A stretch of 64,000 bases of DNA from Actinoplanes derwentensis (lineage in GTDB: Bacteria; Actinomycetota; Actinomycetes; Mycobacteriales; Micromonosporaceae): assembly GCF_900104725.1 (NCBI RefSeq), contig NZ_LT629758.1, positions 3,162,001-3,226,000 on the forward strand, in the 5' to 3' direction. A program made the translations under genes and the position numbers. Under the pieces are notes generated by a model. The model was not told where the DNA came from and searched no databases. It saw only the letters and a list, made by a program, of their open reading frames with translations. Below are positions 38,336-47,929 of the stretch, one piece after another; position 1 is the stretch's first letter; each line of letters opens with the position of its first letter.

Positions 38336-40945
38336 TCATTCGCGCCCGCCGATCGCGTCGACCGGAGCGGGCCGCATCGCGAACCGGGTGGCCATCGTGA
38401 TGGCGCCCCAGGACAGCGCGACGGTGAGCGCCACGATCGCGATCAACCCGAGGATCGAGATGCTGGGTACGGCTGACCTGGTCAGTCCGAGGCTGATGCC
38501 GACCAGTGGCGGAATCGTCGCCAGCAGCCCGAACAGCAGTGCCGCGAAGACCACCAGCCGGGCCTCGCCGTTCATCATCGCGCGGACCTGGTCCCGGCTG
38601 GCACCGATGAGCTGGAGCATCGCGAACTCGCGGACCCGCGCCGCCGTCGACATCACCAGGGTGTTCACCACCGCGATGGCGATGTAGCCCAGCAGCACGG
38701 TCTGGAACAGCAGGTTGAGCGCCCAGTCCCCGGAATTGCCGGACCCGGGCGCGGTCAGGAACGCCTCCCGGTCGCCGACCTCGACCGTGGGATAGCCCTT
38801 GACCACTTCCCGCAGCGCCCCGGCCAGGTCCTCCGAGTCGGTGCCGGCCGCGGCTCTGATCAGCACCGCGGTGTCGACCCGGGCGGTGGTGTGCGCGACC
38901 ACGACGTCGTTGGGCAGAGTGACGTCCCCGAAACCCAGCCCGTTCTCGTAGAGTGCCACCACCCGGGGCCGGGTCACCGTCCCGTCGCCGAGCCGGAGTT
39001 CGACGGCCTCGCCCAGCCGGGCCCGCACGGTCTCCGCGGCGACCCGGCTGAGCGCTACCGTCTCGCCCTGCAGTTGCGCGGTGTCGCCGTCGAGCACTCC
39101 CAGGTCCATGGTCTCGGACAGCCGGTCCGGGGCGACGCCCTGGGCGTCGAAGACCTGGGTCGCGGTGCTGTCCTCGGACGGGAACGTCACCAGCACCCGC
39201 ATCCGCGCGACCGGCGTCACCACGGTCACTCCGGGCACGCCCCGCACCGCGTCCACGATCTGCGGGGACACTCCGGCTCCGGACGACGCGGTCAGGACGT
39301 GGTCGGCCCGCAGTCCGGCGGCCAGCTGATCGTCGGCCGCCGCCAGTCCGGTGGACGCGCCGAAGACCTGGACCGCGGCCAGGGTCACCCCCATCGCCAG
39401 CGGTGTGGTGGCCGTGCTGAGCCGTCGCGAGCCGGCTCGTGAGTTGGCCTGGGCCAGGAAGCCGTGGGCCGTGGAACTCCGGTTCAGGAACGGGCCGGCC
39501 AGCCGGATGACCACGGTGAGCAGCACCGGGCCGAGGCATCCGACGGCCACGACGAACAGCAGCACCGCGCTGCCGGCGGTGTCGGCGGCCGAGTCGCCGG
39601 GCGACGCCACCTCGCCGAGGGTCAGCAGCAGTCCGAGCGGGATGAGCAGGACGCCGATGGCCAGTCGGACCCGGCCGAGCTTCTTCGGTTCGACGGTGGC
39701 GTCGCCGAGTGCCTCCACCGGGCTGACCTTCGCCACCCGGCGGGCCACCAGCCAGCCGCCGAGGCGGGCGCTGAGCATGCACAGCACCAGGGAGATGAGC
39801 AGCGGCCACAGCCCCACCTCCATCTCGAAGTCGGCGGGCATCGCGCCGGCGAGGATGAAGACACCGCGCATCAGGAACGCGAGGGCGATGCCGGGGATCG
39901 CGCCGACCAGCACCCCGGCCAGCGCCACCAGGGTCATCTCGGCGCCGATCATCCCGTGGATCTGTGCGGGTGTGGCACCGATGGCGCGCAGCAGGGCCAG
40001 TTCGCGGCGGCGCTGCTGCACCGACAGGGCGAGGGTGCTGGCCACCACGAACACCACGAACAGCACCATGGTGCCGCCGAACGACGCCGCCGTCTCGACG
40101 ACCAGGCTGCGGGCGTCACCGACGTCCAGGAACTCGACGTCGCCGCGTTCCGCGCCGGTGTGCGGGACCAGGCCGGGTACCGCGGCCTTGATGCGCCCGG
40201 CCAGTTCCACCGGGTCGGCACCGGCGGCGGCGAGCACACCGATGGCGTCCACCCGGTCCGGGCGGCCGGACAGCGCGACGGCCTGCTCGTCGCTGAGGAA
40301 CACCGCGGACTGCCGGTCCAGCCCACCGCCCGGCGCGGTGGCGATGCCGACCACGCGGTACGCCGCGGGCAGGGAACCGGCCACCAGCTGCACGGTCGCG
40401 TCGAGCGGCACGCCGGCACGCTCGGCGAGGCCCGCGTCGAGGACGACCTCGCCCGGTCCGGCCGGTGCCCGGCCCTCCCGCAGCGGGAACGGCCCGAGCA
40501 CCGTGGCGGACCAGCCGTGCCCGAGCAGCGGGAAGCCGTCCGGGCCGGTCACCGTGTCACCGTCCGGGGTCACCATGCTGACCTCGACGTCGACGTCCGG
40601 GACGGCGGCCTGGACACCGGGCACGGCGGCGACCGCGGCCACCCGGTCGGCGGGCAGCGTGACCCGCTCGCTGTACCGGACCTCGGCGGACTCGTCCAGC
40701 CAGAAGGACTGTTCGGCGCTGAGGACGACGGCCGCGCCGGAGTAGCGCTCCGGCGTGACACCGGTGCCGAGCCCGGACAGCAGCAGGATCCCGCAAGCGG
40801 TGATGACCGCCGAACCGGCGGCGATCGCGACGAAGGAACCGGCGAAGCCGCCCCATCGTCCCTTGATCGTGCTCCATGCCAGGGTCAGGTCCTTGATCGA
40901 CGGGATCACCAGGCGGACCAGCCGCCGCAGACGGCGGATCACCAC
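38336..40945 (-). CDS. FtsX-like ABC transporter permease
   Basis: An 869-residue permease with two FtsX/MacB units: an N-terminal TM (AGSFVAIAAGSAVITACGILLLSG), an extracytoplasmic domain, three TMs around residues 265-415, then a second repeat (LNLLFQTVLLGYIAIAVVNTLVMST). The sequence AMLQLIGASRDQVRAMM and the matching LALLRAIGATPAQIHGMI are the permease-ATPase coupling segments. The start overlaps the ATPase stop by 7 bases. Substrate unknown; such pairs export peptides, lipids or drugs, or act in mechanical signalling. Confidence 0.88.
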   Translation of the reverse strand: MVIRRLRRLVRLVIPSIKDLTLAWSTIKGRWGGFAGSFVAIAAGSAVITACGILLLSGLGTGVTPERYSGAAVVLSAEQSFWLDESAEVRYSERVTLPADRVAAVAAVPGVQAAVPDVDVEVSMVTPDGDTVTGPDGFPLLGHGWSATVLGPFPLREGRAPAGPGEVVLDAGLAERAGVPLDATVQLVAGSLPAAYRVVGIATAPGGGLDRQSAVFLSDEQAVALSGRPDRVDAIGVLAAAGADPVELAGRIKAAVPGLVPHTGAERGDVEFLDVGDARSLVVETAASFGGTMVLFVVFVVASTLALSVQQRRRELALLRAIGATPAQIHGMIGAEMTLVALAGVLVGAIPGIALAFLMRGVFILAGAMPADFEMEVGLWPLLISLVLCMLSARLGGWLVARRVAKVSPVEALGDATVEPKKLGRVRLAIGVLLIPLGLLLTLGEVASPGDSAADTAGSAVLLFVVAVGCLGPVLLTVVIRLAGPFLNRSSTAHGFLAQANSRAGSRRLSTATTPLAMGVTLAAVQVFGASTGLAAADDQLAAGLRADHVLTASSGAGVSPQIVDAVRGVPGVTVVTPVARMRVLVTFPSEDSTATQVFDAQGVAPDRLSETMDLGVLDGDTAQLQGETVALSRVAAETVRARLGEAVELRLGDGTVTRPRVVALYENGLGFGDVTLPNDVVVAHTTARVDTAVLIRAAAGTDSEDLAGALREVVKGYPTVEVGDREAFLTAPGSGNSGDWALNLLFQTVLLGYIAIAVVNTLVMSTAARVREFAMLQLIGASRDQVRAMMNGEARLVVFAALLFGLLATIPPLVGISLGLTRSAVPSISILGLIAIVALTVALSWGAITMATRFAMRPAPVDAIGGRE

Positions 40946-41667
40946 TCGCCCAGGTGGGTCATCCGCGCCGCGACCTGCTCCGGGGTGGGTTTCGGCAGCT
41001 CACCGGCGAGGCGGCCGTCGGCCAGGAAGACCACCGAGTCGGCGAACGACGCGGCGACCGGGTCGTGGGTGACCATCAGCACCGTCTGTCCCATCGTGTC
41101 GACGATGTGCCTCAGCAGTTCCAGAACCTGCTTGCTGGACCGGGAGTCCAGCGCACCGGTCGGTTCGTCGGCGACCACCACGTCGGGGTGGGTGATCAGG
41201 GCCCGGGCGACGGCGACCCGCTGCTGCTGACCGCCGGACAACTCGCTGGGCCGCCGTTTGAGATGGTCACCGAGCCCGACCGCGGTGAGCACCTCATGCA
41301 GGAAGGCCCGGTCGGTCTTACGGTCGGCCAGGCGCAGCGGCAGCGTGACATTCTCCTCGACGGTCAGCGCGCTCAGCAGGTTGTAGGCCTGGAAGATGAA
41401 GCCGATCCGCTGGCGCCGGACCTCGGTGAGCTCGACCTCGGTGAGGCCGGAGAGCTCGATGTCGCCGAGTGAGACCGAGCCCGAGGTCGGCCGGTCCAGA
41501 CCCGCCGCACAGTTGAGGAAGGTGCTCTTGCCGGAGCCGGACGGTCCCATCACCGCGGTGAAGGTGCCCCGCCGCAGTGCGATGCTGACACCGTCCAATG
41601 CGCGCACCGCACTGCCGTTCGGATCGTACACTTTGGACACTTCGGTCAACCGGATCGCGTGGGTCAC
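40939..41667 (-). CDS. ABC transporter ATP-binding protein (MacB/LolD-type)
   Basis: A 242-residue ATPase: Walker A GPSGSGKS, signature LSGGQQQRVA, Walker B VVVADEPTGALD, and the switch His in VTHDP. The signature and the N-terminus (IRLTEVSKVYDPNGSAVRALDG) are typical of the MacB/LolD group that works with FtsX-fold permeases, here the overlapping downstream gene. It is first in an operon that may continue to the giant kinase. It is divergent from lon. Confidence 0.92.
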   Translation of the reverse strand: MTHAIRLTEVSKVYDPNGSAVRALDGVSIALRRGTFTAVMGPSGSGKSTFLNCAAGLDRPTSGSVSLGDIELSGLTEVELTEVRRQRIGFIFQAYNLLSALTVEENVTLPLRLADRKTDRAFLHEVLTAVGLGDHLKRRPSELSGGQQQRVAVARALITHPDVVVADEPTGALDSRSSKQVLELLRHIVDTMGQTVLMVTHDPVAASFADSVVFLADGRLAGELPKPTPEQVAARMTHLGEW

Positions 41668-41808
41668 GAACCATTGTCCATCGATGGGTGACTCGGTGTG
41701 ACCCGCCCCACCACGGAGTGGCGTCTCTGTTCGCTGGCAGTGAACGCCGGAAGATCGGTGGAGGGTCCGTAGTTGAGCGAGGAGTACTCAACTTCCCGGA
41801 GGTAACCA

Positions 41809-44112
41809 GTGACCAGCAAGCGTCTCCCCGTGCTGTTCCTCGATGACATCGTCCTGCTTCCGGGCATGGTCGTTCCCGTCGTTCTCGACGAGGCCGCCCA
41901 GGCCGCCGTCGACGCGGCCCAGTCCGCGGCCGGCGGCGAGCTGCTGATCGCCCCGCGCCTGGAGGGCAGGTACGCCTCGTACGGCGTGGTGGCCGCCCTG
42001 GAGCAGGTCGGCAAGATCCGTGGCGGCTCCCCCGCGGCCGTCCTGCGCACCGGCACCCGCGCCCGCATCGGCAGCGGCGTGACCGGACCCGGCGCGGCGC
42101 TGTGGGTCGAGGCCGAGCCGGTGGAAACCCAGAAGACCACCGATCAGGTACGCGAACTCGCCGCCGAATACAAGCAACTGGTCGTGACGGTACTGCAGCG
42201 GCGTGAGGCGTGGCAGGTCATCGACTCGGTCAGCGCCATCGACGACCCCAGCGACCTGGCCGACACCGCCGGCTGGGCGCCCTACCTGTCCAGCGACCGC
42301 AAACGGGAGCTGCTGGAGACCCCGGACGTCGAGACCCGGCTGCGGCAGCTGATCGACTGGACCCGGGACTTCCTGGCCGAGTCCGAGGTCAACGAGACGA
42401 TCGAGAAGGACGTCCGGGAGAACGTCGAGAAGCGCAACCGCGAGTACCTGCTGCGTGAGCAGTTGAAGGCGATCCGCAAGGAACTCGGCGAGGGCGAGGA
42501 CGGCGGCACCGACGACTACCGCACCCGGGTCGAGGCCGCCGATCTGCCGGAGGCCGTCCGCGAGGCGGCGCTGCGGGAGGTCGGCAAACTGGAGCGGGCC
42601 GGTGACCAGAACCCGGAGGCCGGCTGGATCCGCACCTGGCTGGACACCGTCCTGGACCTGCCGTGGGGTGTGCGCACCACCGACAACACCGACCTGGTCG
42701 CGGCCCGCGCGGTGCTGGACGCCGACCACCACGGTCTGGACGAGGTGAAGGAACGCATCGTCGAGTACCTGGGTGTCCGGGCCCGCCGCGAGTCGCGGGG
42801 ACTGGAGACGGTCGGCGGGCGCGGCTCCGGCGCGGTGGTGCTGCTGGCCGGCCCGCCCGGAGTCGGCAAGACCTCGCTCGGTGAGTCGGTCGCTCGTACG
42901 CTGGGCCGTGAGTTCGTCCGGGTCGCCCTCGGCGGAGTGCGCGACGAGGCGGAGATCCGGGGCCACCGGCGCACCTATGTGGGAGCGCTGCCCGGACGGA
43001 TCGTCCGCGCGATCCGCGAGTCCGGTTCGATGAACCCGGTGGTGCTGCTCGACGAGGTGGACAAGGTCGGCAGCGACTACCGCGGCGACCCGGCGGCGGC
43101 CCTGCTGGAGGTCCTGGACCCGGCGCAGAACCACACGTTCCGCGACCACTACCTGGACATCGACCTGGACCTGTCGGACGTGCTGTTCATCGCGACCGCG
43201 AACGTCCTGGACACGATCCCGCAGGCGCTGTTCGACCGGATGGAACTGATAGCGATCGACGGTTACACCGAGAACGACAAGGTGGCCATCGCCCGGGACT
43301 TCCTGATCCCCCGGCAGCTGGAGCGGGCCGCGCTGACCACCGGCGAGGTGACCGTCACCGAAGAGGCGCTGCGGGAGATCGCCGCGAACTACACCCGAGA
43401 GGCGGGGGTACGGTCGTTCGAGCGCCTGTTGGCCAAGGCGTTCCGGAAGGTCTCGCTGCGGGAACTGCCGGCCACCGTCGACACCGTCGATCTCAAGGAC
43501 CTGATCGGGCGGCCGAGGTTCACTCCCGAGTCCGGCGAACGTACCGCGGTCCCCGGCGTGGCGACCGGTCTCGCGGTGACCGGGATGGGTGGTGACGTGC
43601 TCTACATCGAGGCGTCGCTGCTGCCCGGCAACTCCGGTGGGCTGTCGGTCACCGGTCAGCTCGGCGACGTGATGAAGGAGTCGGCGCAGATCGCCCTCTC
43701 CTACGTGCGGGCCCACGCCGGCGAACTCGGCATCTCGCCGGAGCAGCTGGACCACCCGATCCACCTGCACGTGCCGGCCGGGGCGGTGCCCAAGGACGGC
43801 CCGTCGGCGGGCGTCACGATGACGACCGCGCTGGTGTCGCTGCTGCTGGGCCGCAACGTGCGGGCCGAGGTGGGGATGACCGGCGAGGTGTCGCTGACCG
43901 GCCGGGTGCTGCCGATCGGCGGGGTGAAGCAGAAGCTGCTGGCCGCTCAGCGGGCCGGCCTGACCGAGGTCTACCTGCCGGAACGCAACGAGCCCGACCT
44001 GGACGAGGTGCCCGCCGACGTATTGAAGGCGCTGACCGTGCACATCGTCTCCGACGTCCGGGAGATCCTGGAGACCGCCCTGGATCCGGTGTCCGCGCTG
44101 GCCACGGCCTGA
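41809..44112 (+). CDS. lon: ATP-dependent Lon protease
   Basis: A 767-residue Lon: N-terminal LON domain (PVLFLDDIVLLPGMVVPVVL), AAA+ domain (Walker A GPPGVGKT, Walker B VVLLDEVDK, sensor region IATANVLDTIP), and the Ser-Lys protease domain (Ser in KDGPSAGVTM; Lys in GGVKQKLLAA). It degrades damaged and regulatory proteins in the cytoplasm. The GTG start has GGAGG 7 bases before. Many actinomycetes have lon regulated by heat-shock or stress elements; a CIRCE or HAIR element is not evident in the 141-base upstream gap. Confidence 0.95.
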   Translation: MTSKRLPVLFLDDIVLLPGMVVPVVLDEAAQAAVDAAQSAAGGELLIAPRLEGRYASYGVVAALEQVGKIRGGSPAAVLRTGTRARIGSGVTGPGAALWVEAEPVETQKTTDQVRELAAEYKQLVVTVLQRREAWQVIDSVSAIDDPSDLADTAGWAPYLSSDRKRELLETPDVETRLRQLIDWTRDFLAESEVNETIEKDVRENVEKRNREYLLREQLKAIRKELGEGEDGGTDDYRTRVEAADLPEAVREAALREVGKLERAGDQNPEAGWIRTWLDTVLDLPWGVRTTDNTDLVAARAVLDADHHGLDEVKERIVEYLGVRARRESRGLETVGGRGSGAVVLLAGPPGVGKTSLGESVARTLGREFVRVALGGVRDEAEIRGHRRTYVGALPGRIVRAIRESGSMNPVVLLDEVDKVGSDYRGDPAAALLEVLDPAQNHTFRDHYLDIDLDLSDVLFIATANVLDTIPQALFDRMELIAIDGYTENDKVAIARDFLIPRQLERAALTTGEVTVTEEALREIAANYTREAGVRSFERLLAKAFRKVSLRELPATVDTVDLKDLIGRPRFTPESGERTAVPGVATGLAVTGMGGDVLYIEASLLPGNSGGLSVTGQLGDVMKESAQIALSYVRAHAGELGISPEQLDHPIHLHVPAGAVPKDGPSAGVTMTTALVSLLLGRNVRAEVGMTGEVSLTGRVLPIGGVKQKLLAAQRAGLTEVYLPERNEPDLDEVPADVLKALTVHIVSDVREILETALDPVSALATA

Positions 44113-44132
44113 TCACACCGCCTGATCACGCA

Positions 44133-44164
44133 GCCGGGACACCCGCCGCCACGGGTGTCCCGGC
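44133..44164. terminator. Bidirectional 13-pair hairpin between lon and CE2 gene
   Basis: Perfect arms at 44133-44145 and 44152-44164 with a 6-base loop, in the 56-base gap between convergent genes; it should end both transcripts. Confidence 0.8.
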
Positions 44165-44168
44165 TCGA

Positions 44169-45188
44169 TCATGACGCCAGAGCGGCTGACACGAACGGCT
44201 GCAGCTTTCCGGCCAGGACCCGGTGACCGTAGTCGTTGGGGTGGGTGCCGTCGCCGCTCATGGTCGCGCCGTCCCACCAGCCGGTCGAGTCGACATAGGT
44301 GACCTTGGTGTCGCCGGCGGCCTGGCGGTCGAGTACGGACTGCCGGGTCTCGGCGGCCCAGGAACCCTTGAAGATCCGTAGCGCCAGGATGCGGGCGTTC
44401 GGGTTCTTCTCGCGGACGATGCGGAGCAGGTTCGTGTACCCCGTACGGAAATCGGCGCTGTTGACTCCATGGCCTGAGTCGTTGGTGCCGATGTTGACGA
44501 CGACCACCGCCGGTTGGTAGCGGCCGAAGTTCCAGTCGGCGGCCCCGTCCTGGAAGCCGGTCTTGGTGTACCGGTTCTCCAGTCCGTAACAGCGGATGCC
44601 GCGGGTGCTCTGGGCGGCGGTCAGTTCGCGCAGGCAGGCGCCGCTGAGCGCGATCTGGGTGTGCGAGACGCCCAGGTTCTCGCCGATGATCCACGGGTAG
44701 GCGCTGAGTGCCATGTTGGTCGCGGTGTAACCGGCGGTGATCGAGTCGCCGACGAACTCGACGCCCTTGGCGGGTTTGGGCAGCTTGTAGGTGTTCGCGC
44801 CGGCGTCGAGGGTCAGCCCTTGGAACACAGCGTCACCGGTGTAGCTGCCTGCCACGATCCGGTAGGAGACGAGCAGAGAGTGCTGACCTACGGCCAGCCG
44901 TACGGGAGTGAGGTTAACCGTTCCGCTGACGTTGGTGGCCTTGGTGTACGCACCGCCGTCGATGCTGTACCAGAAGTCGATCGTGCCACGCTGTTTGAGC
45001 GCGACACTGGTCCCGGTGAACCCGACCCGCAGGTAGGCACCGGCCCACTGCGGGACGTAGGCGCCACTCCACCGTCCCTCGTACTCGATGTTGGTGTCGG
45101 TGGGTTCGCCCGCGGCCAGCGCGGGCGCCGGAACCGCCAGCACGCCCAGAGTGAGCAGCACCGCGGTCAGCATGGTCCGGAGTCGCAT
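44169..45188 (-). CDS. Secreted SGNH esterase, CE2-like (acetylxylan esterase type)
   Basis: A 339-residue secreted protein: signal peptide, N-terminal jelly-roll domain (about 35-140; EYEGRWSGAYVPQWAGAYLRVGF), then an SGNH fold with the nucleophile Ser in FVGDSITAGY, block III GTNDSGHG and the C-terminal His in HPNDYGH. The two-domain order is that of CE2 esterases, which remove acetyl groups from xylan or glucomannan. The gene begins 9 bases after the CE12-type gene, with its own AGGAG, so the two form an operon. A polysaccharide target is inferred from family and neighbours. Confidence 0.85.
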   Translation of the reverse strand: MRLRTMLTAVLLTLGVLAVPAPALAAGEPTDTNIEYEGRWSGAYVPQWAGAYLRVGFTGTSVALKQRGTIDFWYSIDGGAYTKATNVSGTVNLTPVRLAVGQHSLLVSYRIVAGSYTGDAVFQGLTLDAGANTYKLPKPAKGVEFVGDSITAGYTATNMALSAYPWIIGENLGVSHTQIALSGACLRELTAAQSTRGIRCYGLENRYTKTGFQDGAADWNFGRYQPAVVVVNIGTNDSGHGVNSADFRTGYTNLLRIVREKNPNARILALRIFKGSWAAETRQSVLDRQAAGDTKVTYVDSTGWWDGATMSGDGTHPNDYGHRVLAGKLQPFVSAALAS

Positions 45189-45196
45189 GACTGCTC

Positions 45197-46024
45197 CTAG
45201 AGGAGGTAGGCGGACAGGGCGATCTTCTGGGTGCGCAGCGCCGTGGCGACGAGCCGGGCGATCTGCTGGGCGCCGTACGCCTCGAAGTGGGTGTGGTCGG
45301 CGCAGAAGTACTGGCCGACGAGCCCGGCGTTGTAGTCGCCGTTGTTGGGGCAGAGCTTGACCGCGTTGTAGTGGTTGACGCTGAGTGTCTGCAGGTCGAT
45401 CAGCGCCGAGCCGGTGGCGGAGGCAGCGGCCTGGGTCTGGGTGACGAAGCCCCGGTTCTTGACCGCGACACTGCCCGAGCAGGTGATCGCGGCGACCGCG
45501 GTGAGCAGCACCGGAGTCGCGCCCTTGGCCTTGGCGGTGTTCGCCATGTAGGTCATCAGCGACTGGTAGCGGGCGGTGCCGACGTGCCGGGGGCAGGTGG
45601 TGGAGCCGTCGTTGATGCCGAACTGGATGAACAGGTAGTCACCGGCCTTGATGCCGTTGAGCACCTGCTGCCACCGCGCCGAGTAGGCCGTCGAGCTGAG
45701 GACGCACTCGCCGTCCGCGCCGATGGTGGAGGTGACGTTGCCCTCGTACAGCCAGGTCTGGATGCTGCGGCCACCGATGGCCAGGTTGTTGACCGTGACG
45801 TCGCTGTTGAACAGCGGGTCGAACTGGGCGCCCCAGCCGACCGGGCAGGTGGTGCTGGGGTTGGCCATCGTCGAGTCGCCGGCGAGCCAGACGGTGGTGG
45901 CCGCCGCGGCCTCGGCGGCAGCCGCGGGTTTGACACCGCAGCCGGGCAGGGCGGCGACGGCCGGGGCGGCGAGCAGTAGGGGCACGGCCAGAGCGGTCGC
46001 GAGGAGCAGGCGAAGCATGCGCAT
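45197..46024 (-). CDS. Secreted SGNH esterase, CE12-like (rhamnogalacturonan acetylesterase type)
   Basis: A protein of about 275 residues: signal peptide (MRMLRLLLATALAVPLLLA), block I VWLAGDSTMAN (Ser), block II NLAIGGRSIQTW, block III QFGINDGSTTC and the C-terminal DHTHFEAYGA (Asp, His). This set defines the CE12/rhamnogalacturonan acetylesterase group, which deacetylates pectin or xylan. Start: the ATG at 46024 has GGAGGG; the ATG at 46045 is less likely. It is first of the two-gene esterase operon. Confidence 0.88.
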   Translation of the reverse strand: MRMLRLLLATALAVPLLLAAPAVAALPGCGVKPAAAAEAAAATTVWLAGDSTMANPSTTCPVGWGAQFDPLFNSDVTVNNLAIGGRSIQTWLYEGNVTSTIGADGECVLSSTAYSARWQQVLNGIKAGDYLFIQFGINDGSTTCPRHVGTARYQSLMTYMANTAKAKGATPVLLTAVAAITCSGSVAVKNRGFVTQTQAAASATGSALIDLQTLSVNHYNAVKLCPNNGDYNAGLVGQYFCADHTHFEAYGAQQIARLVATALRTQKIALSAYLL

Positions 46025-46040
46025 GGGCCCTCCAGGGGGA

Positions 46041-46091
46041 TTCACGGCCGCTTCGCTCCGGGCAAAGGGGGATGGAACGTTTCACGGCCGC
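46041..46091. promoter_or_regulatory. Direct repeats TTCACGGCCGC (40 bases apart) with LacI-like dyad
   Basis: The 11-base sequence occurs at 46041-46051 and 46081-46091, upstream of the esterase operon. Between and overlapping the second copy is TGGAACGTTTCA (46073-46084), a near-palindrome with a LacI-like centre. It is a candidate operator region for sugar control. Confidence 0.4.
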
Positions 46092-46200
46092 CTGTTACCG
46101 CGAGATTAAGCATCGATGAACATCGAAGTCAAGGAGGCCTTCCGCGCCACCGGACGGCGACGACCGTAAGGTTGCAGGGTTGGCTGCGGTTTTGTAGAGA

Positions 46201-47817
46201 GTGGGATTCGTGAGTCAGAGCGTGCTGGCCTCGTCCGGAGGAGTCGGCCTCGAGGCGGCCCGGCGGCGGACGTTTGCGGTGATCTCGCACCCCGACGCCG
46301 GCAAGTCGACAATGACCGAGGCGCTGGCCCTGCACGCGCGGGTGATCGGCCAGGCCGGCGCGGTGCACGGCAAGGGCGACCGTAAGGGTGTGGTGTCCGA
46401 CTGGATGGCCATGGAGCAGCAACGTGGCATCTCGGTCACGTCGGCCGCGCTCCAGTTCTCCTTCGGCGACACCGTGGTCAACCTCCTGGACACCCCCGGC
46501 CACGCCGACTTCTCCGAGGACACCTACCGGGTGCTGACCGCGGTCGACAGCGCGGTCATGCTGCTGGACGCCGCCAAGGGTCTGGAACCGCAGACGCTGA
46601 AGCTGTTCGAGGTGTGCCGCCAGCGCAGCATCCCGGTGATCACCTTCATCAACAAGTGGGACCGCCCCGGCCACGACGCGCTCGCCCTGATGGACGAGAT
46701 CGAACAGCGGATCGGGTTGAAGCCCACCCCGCTGACCTGGCCGGTCGGCATCGCCGGGCACTTCAAAGGCGTCGTCGACCGCCGCACCGGGCAGTTCACC
46801 CGGATGCAGCGCTCCCCCGGCGGCGCCGACCTGGCGATCGAGGAGGAGATGACCGACGCGGAGGCCGCCGAGCGGTTCGGCGACGAGTGGACCACCGCGA
46901 ACGAAGAGCTCGAACTGCTGACGATGACCGGCGCGGACCACGACCAGGAGGCGTTCCTGGCCGCCACCAGCACCCCGGTGCTGTTCGGCGCGGCGGTCGC
47001 CAACCTCGGTGTCCGGCAACTGCTCGACATCCTGGTGGAGCTGGCCCCGCCGGCCGGCGCCCGCCCGACCGCCGCCGGTGGCGAGCAGCCGGTCGACGCC
47101 GGGTTCTCCGGGTTCGTCTTCAAGATCCAGGCGAACATGAACCGGGCCCACCGCGACCAGGTCGCCTTCATGCGGATCTGCTCCGGCCGGTTCGAGCGCG
47201 GCATGATCGTCACGCACGCCACCACCGGCAAGCCCTTCACCACCAAGTACGCCCAGCAGATCTTCGGACAGGGCCGCGACACCATCGACGAGGCGTTCCC
47301 CGGCGACGTGGTCGGCCTGGTCAACGCGACCGCCCTCGGCATCGGCGACACGCTGTACGCCGACAAGAAGGTCCAGTACCCGCCGCTGCCGTCGTTCCCG
47401 CCCGAGCACTTCGCGGTGGTGCGCACCGACGACACCGGGGCCTTCAAACGGTTCCGCCGCGGCATCGAACAGCTCGACGGCGAGGGTGTCGTCCAGGTGC
47501 TGCGCTCCGACCAGCGCGGCGACGGCACACCCGTCTTCGCAGCGGTCGGCCCGATGCAGTTCGAGGTGGCCACCTACCGCCTGGAAGCCGAGTTCGGGGT
47601 GAAGGTGAAGCTGGAGTTCCTGCCGTACGAGATCGCCGCCGTCACCGACGCGGCCGGCAAGGAGATCCTGCGCACCGAGTCGAACGTCGAGGTGATGACC
47701 CGGGTCCGCGACGGCGCCCTGCTCGCGGTCTTCCCGCACCGCTGGCGGTTGCGCACCGTCGCCGGACGCCACCCCGACCTACACCTGGACGCCCCGATCG
47801 ACATCACCGCGGCGTAG
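46201..47817 (+). CDS. prfC: Peptide chain release factor 3
   Basis: A 538-residue translational GTPase: G1 SHPDAGKST, switch I/G2 QQRGISVTS, G3 DTPGHADF, G4 NKWD (FINKWDRPG), and the RF3-specific C-terminal region. It recycles RF1/RF2 from the ribosome after peptide release. The start could be the GTG at 46201 or the GTG at 46210 (MSQSVLASS); the ribosome site is weak in both. It is a single gene, divergent from the esterase operon, followed by a hairpin. Confidence 0.95.
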   Translation: MGFVSQSVLASSGGVGLEAARRRTFAVISHPDAGKSTMTEALALHARVIGQAGAVHGKGDRKGVVSDWMAMEQQRGISVTSAALQFSFGDTVVNLLDTPGHADFSEDTYRVLTAVDSAVMLLDAAKGLEPQTLKLFEVCRQRSIPVITFINKWDRPGHDALALMDEIEQRIGLKPTPLTWPVGIAGHFKGVVDRRTGQFTRMQRSPGGADLAIEEEMTDAEAAERFGDEWTTANEELELLTMTGADHDQEAFLAATSTPVLFGAAVANLGVRQLLDILVELAPPAGARPTAAGGEQPVDAGFSGFVFKIQANMNRAHRDQVAFMRICSGRFERGMIVTHATTGKPFTTKYAQQIFGQGRDTIDEAFPGDVVGLVNATALGIGDTLYADKKVQYPPLPSFPPEHFAVVRTDDTGAFKRFRRGIEQLDGEGVVQVLRSDQRGDGTPVFAAVGPMQFEVATYRLEAEFGVKVKLEFLPYEIAAVTDAAGKEILRTESNVEVMTRVRDGALLAVFPHRWRLRTVAGRHPDLHLDAPIDITAA

Positions 47818-47825
47818 GAACCCCA

Positions 47826-47857
47826 GCGGTGCCCGGGGCTCGCGCTCAGGGCACCGC
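47826..47857 (+). terminator. Hairpin after prfC
   Basis: Perfect 9-pair stem (GCGGTGCCC / GGGCACCGC) 9 bases past the prfC stop, with a 14-base loop. Confidence 0.65.
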
Positions 47858-47929
47858 CGTGGTCAGTGACCAGCGTTACCAAATCGGCGCGGCCGGAAGA
47901 ACCCCGGCGCGGGACAACTTGTCGAAGTC

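Noticed and set aside
41788..44043. 751-residue frame antisense to lon
   Set aside because: Lon motifs are intact on the plus strand; the antisense frame has no recognisable fold.
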